From DATAWZ01 sp036266975 (lineage in GTDB: Bacteria; Actinomycetota; Thermoleophilia; Solirubrobacterales; Solirubrobacteraceae), in contig DATAWZ010000141.1 in NCBI GenBank assembly GCA_036266975.1, positions 1 through 35,850 on the forward strand: DNA of 35,850 bases. The letters run 5' to 3'. Below the pieces are notes generated by a model that saw only the letters and a program-made list of their open reading frames with translations, did not search any database and was not told the DNA's origin. The translations under genes were made by a program, and so were the position numbers. This document shows, one piece after another, positions 15,181 to 21,333 of this stretch; position 1 is the first letter of the stretch, and every line of letters begins with the position of its first letter.

Positions 15181-15326
15181 TCGGCCTGCCGGGCGTAGCC
15201 GGCCGAGACCCAGAAGGCGACGGCCGGGTCGGCCGAGCCCGCGACGCTCGCGCTCAGGCGCACCGCGCCCCGTGCCATCCGTCGTGTCGCGCGGCGCGAG
15301 GAGTACGCCTGAGGCACGGCCGCCAC
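15153..15326 (-). pseudogene. C-terminal remnant of a GNAT-like acetyltransferase
   Basis: A 57-codon frame from GTG 15326, directly after the ABC permease stop. It ends ADPAVAFWVSAGYARQADQL-RFVRVL, resembling the last strand and helix of GNAT acetyltransferases (N/D-P-x-A-x-x-F-W-x-x-x-G-Y, then R-F-V-R). The acetyl-CoA-binding core is missing, so if the resemblance is right this is a decayed fragment. It overlaps the 3' end of the remnant at 14692-15180 on the other strand by 28 nt. Confidence 0.4.
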
Positions 15327-15329
15327 GGC

Positions 15330-16664
15330 TCAGCTGCCCAGGCGGCGCATGGCCAGGCGGCCGAGGAGCGCGAACAGCAGGGTCAGGCCGGCCAGCCATA
15401 GCAGCGGGCCGCCGATCGCCGGGCTCGAGCCGTTGATCGCCGCGTCCATCGCCTCGAGCGCCGGCTTGAACGGGAACACCGCCGAGATCACGCGAAAGAC
15501 GTCGTACAGGCCCTTGGCCACCGACCCCGAGGGAACGAGCGCCAGGAAGGCGAGCGGCAGCGAGAGCAGGAACGCGAGCAGCGAGGCGGCGCGGACCTCG
15601 CGGGCGAGCGCGCCGATCGCCACGCCCAGCGCGCCGAACGCGACCCCGGCGACGAGCAGGCCGACCACCCACTGCCAGGCCCGACCCCAATCCAGGTGCA
15701 CGAAGATGCTGATCCCCGCGAGCATCACCGCGGTGACGATCGCCGAGCAGACCGCCGCGAGCAGGATCTTCTCGGCGAGCAGCACCTCACGGCGGACCAG
15801 CCCACGCACGAGTCGCCCGTAGGCGTTCTCCTCACGCTCGAGCGCGAGCGCGCCGGAGGCGAGCAGCAGGCAGACGAACATGAGCGAGAGCGTCGCCGCG
15901 ACGGCGATCGCGAACGTGTTCAGCGGCGTGCGCCGGCCGGAGAGCAGCGTCTGCTTGACCTCGATCGGGTGACTGACCGCCGAGAGGACGTCGCTGGCCA
16001 GGCCGATGTTCTGCACCGCGACGCCCAGGAAGCTCTCGACCTCGGCCAGCTGCGGGCGCTCGCGCGGCGGGACCGCCGCGATCGCGCGCTGGAGGGCGGT
16101 CTGCGCGGGGCGGAGCCCGTAGAGGCTCAGCGGCGAGCCGAAGATCGGCAGCGTGCCGCCGGTCACCAGCAGGTTGATGAACCGCGAGGCCTGCTTGTCC
16201 AGTTGGGCCGAGAGCGCGAAGTTCGCCGTCGCCAGCTCGGAGTTGATCTGGTTCTGCACGAAGGACTGGGTCAGCGCGTTGCCGTTGTAGATCACCTGCA
16301 CCTGGGCGCGCTCGAGCCCGGTCGACAGCCGCGCGGTGATGTCCGGTGGGATGACGACGGCCGCGAGGACGTCGCCGGAGCGCACATCCGAGAGCGCCTG
16401 CGAGAGCGTGGCGACCGGCACGGGCACGATCGCGTTGTTCAGATCGCGCTCGTAGGACTCGATGTCGATGTGCCCGCTGCCGACCTGGATGTTCGACGCG
16501 GCCGCCGGGACCTCGTTGAGCAGCGCCACCCGCGGCCGCGAGGGGCCGCGCGAGAGCGCAAGGCCGATCAGCAGGGCCACGATGATCGGGTAGACCACCA
16601 GCACGCCGACGAGCAGCGGCGAGCGGCGCAGGATGCGCAGGTCCTTGAGCAGCAGCCACCTCAT
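15330..16664 (-). CDS. ABC-2 type exporter permease
   Basis: 444 aa from ATG 16664, overlapping the ATPase stop by 4 nt (ATGA). TM1 is at about residues 17-36 (PLLVGVLVVYPIIVALLIGLAL). A large extracytoplasmic domain of about 230 residues follows (PRVALLNEVPAAASNIQVG ... SHPIEVKQTLLSGRRTPLN), then five hydrophobic segments in the C-terminal half (TFAIAVAATLSLMFVCLLLASG onward). This TM1-ectodomain-5TM layout is that of ABC-2/YhgE-like export permeases. With the ATPase it would make a full transporter as a homodimer of half-units; the substrate (drug, lipid or polymer) is unknown. Confidence 0.9.
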   Translation of the reverse strand: MRWLLLKDLRILRRSPLLVGVLVVYPIIVALLIGLALSRGPSRPRVALLNEVPAAASNIQVGSGHIDIESYERDLNNAIVPVPVATLSQALSDVRSGDVLAAVVIPPDITARLSTGLERAQVQVIYNGNALTQSFVQNQINSELATANFALSAQLDKQASRFINLLVTGGTLPIFGSPLSLYGLRPAQTALQRAIAAVPPRERPQLAEVESFLGVAVQNIGLASDVLSAVSHPIEVKQTLLSGRRTPLNTFAIAVAATLSLMFVCLLLASGALALEREENAYGRLVRGLVRREVLLAEKILLAAVCSAIVTAVMLAGISIFVHLDWGRAWQWVVGLLVAGVAFGALGVAIGALAREVRAASLLAFLLSLPLAFLALVPSGSVAKGLYDVFRVISAVFPFKPALEAMDAAINGSSPAIGGPLLWLAGLTLLFALLGRLAMRRLGS

Positions 16665-17365
16665 GCGCGGGCTCGCAGGAAGGCGACGACCGCCTCTTCG
16701 AAGTCGCGTGGCGCGCTCCCGGCGGCGGCGCGCAGCTCGGCCGGCAGCCCTTCGAAGATCAGCCGTCCCTGCTCGAGCAGCAGCACCCGGTCGGAGTGTC
16801 GCTCGACCTCCACGACGTTGTGGGTGGAGAAGATCACCGCCGTGCCTTCGGCGGCGAGCGCGTCCACGAACGCCCACAGCCGCTCGCGCTGCCCGGGGTC
16901 CAGCGAGGAGGAGGGCTCGTCGAGCAGCACCACGGCCGGCTCGGCGAGCAGGCCCACGGCGATGTTCACGCGCTGGCGGTTGCCGCCCGACAGGCGCCCG
17001 AGCTCCTCGTCCTCGCGGTCGCGCAGCCCAGTCTGCTCGAGCATGCGCTCCACCGCGCCGTCCGGGTCGCCGACGCGCTCCAGGCGCGCGAACAGGGAGA
17101 GGTTCTCCCTGACCGTCAGGCGCGAGTAGACCGCTGGCTGCTGGGGGACCCAGCCCACCTCACGGGGGGACAGGCCGATCTCCCCGGCGGTCGCCTGCTG
17201 CACGCCGGCGAGGATCGACAGCAGCGTCGTCTTACCCGCCCCGTTGGCGCCGATCAGAGCGATTCGCTCGCCGGCGTCGACGGCGAGCGAGACGCCGCCG
17301 AGCGCCTCACGGTCGCCGTAGCGCTTGACGATCCCCTCGGCAGCGAGCACGGGCACGCGGCGCAT
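16661..17365 (-). CDS. ABC transporter ATP-binding protein
   Basis: 234 aa. Walker A GANGAGKTT (39-47), Q-loop region VGWVPQQPAVYSRLTVRENL, signature LSGGNRQR (125-132), Walker B VVLLDE (145-150) followed by PSSSLDPGQR, and the switch histidine in IFSTHNVVEVE. These are the complete nucleotide-binding elements of an ABC-2 exporter ATPase. It begins 7 nt after the AI-2E family gene and is coupled to the permease by an ATGA overlap. AAAGGAAG lies immediately before the ATG, so translation might instead start at the GTG codons three to five codons later. Confidence 0.95.
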   Translation of the reverse strand: MRRVPVLAAEGIVKRYGDREALGGVSLAVDAGERIALIGANGAGKTTLLSILAGVQQATAGEIGLSPREVGWVPQQPAVYSRLTVRENLSLFARLERVGDPDGAVERMLEQTGLRDREDEELGRLSGGNRQRVNIAVGLLAEPAVVLLDEPSSSLDPGQRERLWAFVDALAAEGTAVIFSTHNVVEVERHSDRVLLLEQGRLIFEGLPAELRAAAGSAPRDFEEAVVAFLRARA

Positions 17366-17371
17366 CTTCCT

Positions 17372-18616
17372 TTACAGGCCGTGTCCGCGCTCCCACCCCT
17401 CCAGCTCGAGGTGTCGCCACAGGTACAACCCGGTCTCGCGCAGCACCGCCGCGCAGGGCAGCGCGATGATCGCTCCGACCAGGCCGTAGATCGCGTCGCC
17501 GAGCAGCAGCGCGAGGATCACCAGCAGCGGGTTGATGCGCAGCGTGTGGCTGAAGATCTGCGGTGCGACGATGTGGCCCTCGAGCTGCTGGAGCGCCAGG
17601 AACAGCAGGGCGACCCACAGCGCGGTGATCGGGTTGGAGAACAGCGCGACGAGCACGGGAGGCACCGCGGCGAGCACAGGCCCCACGTAGGGGATCAGCT
17701 CCATCACCCCGTCGAAGACGCCGAACGCCACCGCGTAGGTGCGCCCGTCCGGGAAGACGCCGATCACGCCGAACAGGTACAGGGACAGGGCGGTCGTCGT
17801 GCCCATGACCAGGCTGAAGAGCAGCTGCCCGCGCACGTAGCTGGACACCGCGCGCTGCACCCGCGTCGGGTAGTCGTCCTGCGGGGTGCCATCGCCCGGG
17901 GGCATGATGCGCCGCACGAGCACGCCGATCTTCTCGCCGTACAGGAGCATGTAGACCGACAGGACGAACACGAGCACCGCGTCGAAGCCGACGCTGACCA
18001 GCTTGGTGAGCACGCTGCCACCGAAGGAGGCGATCGTGCTCGACTCCTTGAGCACCTTCTCCTGCAGCGTCTGCAGCGCAGTCTTGCCCTGCTTGATCAG
18101 GTGCACGTGGATGCCGTGCTTGTTGAGCGTGCGCTGGAAATCGAGCAGCGACCTGTTGGCGTGCTTGATGAGGTGCGGAACGTCCTTGGCGAACGAGTTG
18201 ATCTGGTCGACGACGGCGCTGGAGACGAAGAAGCCGATTGCGGCTAGGGTGATGAAGAACCCCACGTACACAGCCAGGACGGCGATCCCGCGCGGCAGGC
18301 TCCGGCGCTGTAGGAAGGCGACGACGGGATTGAGGATGAGCGCGATGACCCCGGCGACGACGAACAGCAGCACGACGCCCTTGGCCGCGCGAATCACCAG
18401 GACCAGCCCGATGACCGTCAGCGGCAGCGAGACGAGCTGGATCCAGCGCGGGACCAGTACCTTGGGGACGGCCCCACGCGGCGGCGCGGGGCCCGGCGCC
18501 TCGAGCTCCGCGACGGCCGGCTCGTCCTCGGTCGGGGCGCTCGGCCCGGCGTCGGACTGGACCGGCGGCTCCTCCCCTCTCTCGGCGCCGCTCGTCGCGC
18601 GCTCGGTGCTGCTCAT
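17372..18616 (-). CDS. AI-2E family transporter (PF01594 type)
   Basis: 414 aa. About 50 acidic/Pro-rich residues, then paired N-terminal TM helices (LVSLPLTVIGLVLVIRAAKGVVLLFVVAGVIALILNPVV), a third TM (IAVLAVYVGFFITLAAIGFF), a soluble helical region (about 135-215) and four or five further TM helices containing ELIPYVGPVLAAVPPVLVAL and the C-terminal INPLLVILALLLGDAIYGLVGAIIALP. The PYxGP and P-G motifs are family hallmarks. Members are described as permeases or ion antiporters; despite the name few handle autoinducer-2. It is divergent from the YmdB-type gene (23 bp between starts) and heads an operon with the ABC exporter. Confidence 0.92.
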   Translation of the reverse strand: MSSTERATSGAERGEEPPVQSDAGPSAPTEDEPAVAELEAPGPAPPRGAVPKVLVPRWIQLVSLPLTVIGLVLVIRAAKGVVLLFVVAGVIALILNPVVAFLQRRSLPRGIAVLAVYVGFFITLAAIGFFVSSAVVDQINSFAKDVPHLIKHANRSLLDFQRTLNKHGIHVHLIKQGKTALQTLQEKVLKESSTIASFGGSVLTKLVSVGFDAVLVFVLSVYMLLYGEKIGVLVRRIMPPGDGTPQDDYPTRVQRAVSSYVRGQLLFSLVMGTTTALSLYLFGVIGVFPDGRTYAVAFGVFDGVMELIPYVGPVLAAVPPVLVALFSNPITALWVALLFLALQQLEGHIVAPQIFSHTLRINPLLVILALLLGDAIYGLVGAIIALPCAAVLRETGLYLWRHLELEGWERGHGL

Positions 18617-18639
18617 CGACGTTCCACCCTCGCCGAAGT

Positions 18640-19458
18640 ATGGCTGAGGCCGGGGCGCCTGCCCGGATCGCGTTCGTGGGCGACATCGTGGGCACCGCGG
18701 GCCGGCACGCGCTGCTCGAGCTGCTGCCCACGCTGCGCGAGCGCCACGGCGCGACCTTCGTGGTGGTCAACGGGGAGAACTCGGCCGGCGGCCTGGGGAT
18801 CACGCCGAAGATCGCCGACCAGCTGCTCAGCGCCGGCGTCGACGCGATCACGCTCGGCAATCACGCCTACCACCGGCGCGAGATCTATCCCTATCTGGAT
18901 CGGGAGTCCCGCATCGTGCGGCCGGCGAACTACCTGCGCGGCCAGCCCGGGCGCGGCCACACGGTGGTCGGCGCCGACGGCGTGCGCCTCGGGGTCGTCA
19001 ACCTCAGCGGCAACCTGTACGTGCGCGCCGGCCGGTCGGCGTTCACCGAGATCGACGCCGTGCTGGCCGAGCTCGACGGCCAGGCCGACCACATCCTCGT
19101 CGACATGCACGCCGAGGCGACCAGCGAGAAGGTCGCGATGGGCTGGCACCTCGACGGCCGGGTCACCGCGGTGGTCGGGACCCACACCCACGTGCCGACC
19201 GCGGACGCCCGGGTCCTGCCCGGCGGCACCGCCTACATCACCGACGTGGGGATGACCGGCGCGCGGGGCGGCGTGATCGGCGTCAAGCGCGAGCAGGCGG
19301 TCGAGGCGCTGGTCACACAGATGCCCGTGCGCTTCGAGCCCTCCGAGGATGACCCGTGGCTCAACGGCGTGCTCGTGAGCGCGACTACGCCACGACGAGC
19401 GGACGCGATTGAGCAGCTGCTGCTGCCGGCTCATCCGCCGCCGACGACGGCTCGCTGA
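18640..19458 (+). CDS. YmdB-type metallophosphoesterase (TIGR00282 family)
   Basis: 272 aa from ATG 18640. The dimetal active-site residues are all present: Asp 15 (GDIVG), Glu 46 and Asn 47 (NGENSAGG), Asn 74 and His 75 (GNH), His 157 (DMHAEATSEK), His 182 and His 184 (GTHTHVPTAD), plus TDVGMTG. Bacillus YmdB hydrolyses 2',3'-cyclic nucleotides and cyclic nucleotides and affects biofilm choice; here only the chemistry can be inferred. The usual GNHxWD reads GNHAYH, a change outside the metal ligands. The last 74 nt run over the 3' end of the convergent membrane-protein gene. CACCCT, 9 nt before the ATG, may be a weak -10 box. Confidence 0.93.
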   Translation: MAEAGAPARIAFVGDIVGTAGRHALLELLPTLRERHGATFVVVNGENSAGGLGITPKIADQLLSAGVDAITLGNHAYHRREIYPYLDRESRIVRPANYLRGQPGRGHTVVGADGVRLGVVNLSGNLYVRAGRSAFTEIDAVLAELDGQADHILVDMHAEATSEKVAMGWHLDGRVTAVVGTHTHVPTADARVLPGGTAYITDVGMTGARGGVIGVKREQAVEALVTQMPVRFEPSEDDPWLNGVLVSATTPRRADAIEQLLLPAHPPPTTAR

Positions 19459-21157
19459 AGCGGCCGAGCAGCGCGAGCATCACCGCGCCGAAGAACCACG
19501 GTACGTACAGGTAGAACCAATGGGTCAGGCCGAGCTCGACGGCGATGATGATCGCCGCCGAGCACGCCGCCAGAGCGGTGATGCCCGGCCGCCGCGGCAG
19601 GAAGGCCAGGGCGATCGCGAAGAGCACTCCGGCGACCTGCACGACGCGCTGGAGGGTCGACCAGAACGGGGTCTCATGGCCGGTCAGGTGAGCGTACAGG
19701 CCGTACAGCGAGAACGGCGACCCGCGGTCGTCCTGGAAGGCGATCGTGCGCTCGTAGATCTCGTGCAGCGTGTCGTGGAGCACCGCCGGGATCATCACCA
19801 GCCCGGCGGCAACGACGAACGCCACCGCGAACCCGACGAGCCCCAGCACGCGCCCGCGCCGTGGCCGTTCTCGCAGCCCGTGGGTAGCCATCACCGGCAC
19901 CAGCCACAGCGGCGCGAACTTCATCAGCGCGCCCAGTGCCGTGAATATGCCGCGTCCGGGCGGCGAGCTGGCCACGTACAGGGCGGCGAGCACGAGCACG
20001 CCGACGAGCGCATCGTTGGTGTTCGACTCCAGGGAGAACAGCGTGAACGGGTAGGCGACCCAGGCGTAGGCGAGCGCGATCCCGAGCGTCGGCCCGCGCA
20101 CCCGCCGGCCGAGCAGGAAGATCAGCAGCACCGACAGCAGGTCGAAGAAGATCGACGCGGCGTGCGCGGCCGGGAGCGAGTCCCAGCGGCCGCTGTAGCC
20201 GAGGGCGGCCACGAACGGGACGTAGCTCAGGTAGTTGACCGGCCCGTAGGTGTCGCCGTGCTGGTTCGTGCTGGGCCAGTTCCCGTACAGCGGTTTGTCA
20301 TGGACGATCTTCGAGCCGCCGATCACGCCGGCGTAGCCGACGTCGATGACGTTGGAGTCGGTGACGTTCAGCCCCACGCGGAAGCCGAGCAGGAAGATCG
20401 TCGCCACCGCGAGCCAGCTCGCCGGGACGCTCAGGCGCAGCGGCCGAGGCGGCGCCTCGCGCGGCGCCCGCCCGGGCAGACGCACCCCGGCGAGCGCGAG
20501 CATGCGTACCAGGAGGTACACAAGCGTCGGGTAGGTCAGCGGGACCGACATGCCGAGGTTCGCGTGGTTGAAGAAGGCCAGCGAGACCGACAGGAACAGC
20601 AGCATCGCGATGTCGAGGTTCTGTAGCGAGAACGGTCGGCGCCAGCGCACGAAGGGCACGGCGAACAGGACGCACAGCGGGATCCAGACGTAGAGCGCGT
20701 TGACGTGCTGGCCAAACGCCCCGGGGTAGCCGCGGGCCATCGTCCAGGCAACCTGGAAGCCGGTCCAGTGCTGGACGACCTTCTCGGTCGGGTCGTCGAT
20801 GATGACCTGCCCGACCTCGACCCCCTTGGGGGTGTAGAAGGAGACCTGCCACTGGTTCGGGCCCTTGATGAACGCGTACCCGTAGTTGCCCTTGGTGGCG
20901 AGGATCTTCTTCATGCTGGGCACGCGCGAGGCGATCGCCAGTGCCTTCAGATAGGTCAGGCGGTGCGCGGGCGGCGGGACGTCGTCGTAGGCCGCGCAGG
21001 CCAGCTGGCCGGCGTTCAGCGGGGCGGCCTGGCCGGGCGACAATCCGATCGCCGAACTGCTGCAATCGCTCGCGCTCGCCGCCGCCGGGAGCGCCCCGAG
21101 CGCGGCGGGCACGGCAAGGACGAGCAGGGCGGCGAGCAGGGTCAGAGGTCGGCGCAC
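19385..21157 (-). CDS. GT-C-like polytopic membrane protein with signal peptide and PepSY-like N-terminal domain
   Basis: 590 aa from GTG 21157. A signal peptide (about 1-29, ending AAASAS) leads an extracytoplasmic domain of about 110 residues. Its end, FIKGPNQWQVSFYTPKGVEVGQVIIDDPTEKVVQHWTGFQVAWTMARG, resembles PepSY strands. From about residue 155 there are ten or more hydrophobic helices. A loop NSNVIDVGYAGVIGGSKI-like segment (DSNVIDVGYAGVIGG) and YGPVNYLSYVP, LESNTNDALVGVL and LMKFAPLWLVPVMA recall DUF2029/ArnT-like lipid-dependent glycosyltransferases. A role in building cell-envelope glycans is likely but unproven. Its C-terminus is antisense to the YmdB-type gene over 74 nt. A TACCCT -10 box ends 9 nt before the GTG. 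Confidence 0.85.
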   Translation of the reverse strand: MRRPLTLLAALLVLAVPAALGALPAAASASDCSSSAIGLSPGQAAPLNAGQLACAAYDDVPPPAHRLTYLKALAIASRVPSMKKILATKGNYGYAFIKGPNQWQVSFYTPKGVEVGQVIIDDPTEKVVQHWTGFQVAWTMARGYPGAFGQHVNALYVWIPLCVLFAVPFVRWRRPFSLQNLDIAMLLFLSVSLAFFNHANLGMSVPLTYPTLVYLLVRMLALAGVRLPGRAPREAPPRPLRLSVPASWLAVATIFLLGFRVGLNVTDSNVIDVGYAGVIGGSKIVHDKPLYGNWPSTNQHGDTYGPVNYLSYVPFVAALGYSGRWDSLPAAHAASIFFDLLSVLLIFLLGRRVRGPTLGIALAYAWVAYPFTLFSLESNTNDALVGVLVLAALYVASSPPGRGIFTALGALMKFAPLWLVPVMATHGLRERPRRGRVLGLVGFAVAFVVAAGLVMIPAVLHDTLHEIYERTIAFQDDRGSPFSLYGLYAHLTGHETPFWSTLQRVVQVAGVLFAIALAFLPRRPGITALAACSAAIIIAVELGLTHWFYLYVPWFFGAVMLALLGRFSEPSSAADEPAAAAAQSRPLVVA

Positions 21158-21166
21158 GCGCCACCG

Positions 21167-21172
21167 AGGGTA
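21167..21172 (-). promoter_or_regulatory. Probable -10 box of the GT-C-like gene (near-leaderless)
   Basis: TACCCT on the minus strand, exactly 9 nt before GTG 21157; same spacing as at tatC and hemB. Confidence 0.45.
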
Positions 21173-21333
21173 GGGGATCGAGCGCGCCGGAGGCGACGGA
21201 CGCTGCGCTCCAACGAACGTCCAGGATCGGCGCCCCGGGGAGGCGCTCGCCGCCCTCTCGCCGATGACCGGGGCGAAGGACGGGTGGTGGCAGTGTGCCG
21301 CCCGCGCGCCCGCTAACCGAACAAGGAGTGTTC

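Noticed and set aside
15153..15326. Complete small protein
   Set aside because: The similarity is to the last part of a GNAT domain only, and there is no ribosome binding site; treated as a remnant at low confidence.
17372..18616. Quorum-sensing autoinducer-2 exporter
   Set aside because: The family name is historical; no luxS or lsr genes are visible, so only a general permease call is justified.
19409..20626. Long plus-strand frame antisense to the GT-C-like gene
   Set aside because: Rich in Arg, Gln, His, Glu and Asp with no domain; it is the mirror of a membrane-protein gene with convincing hydrophobic helices.
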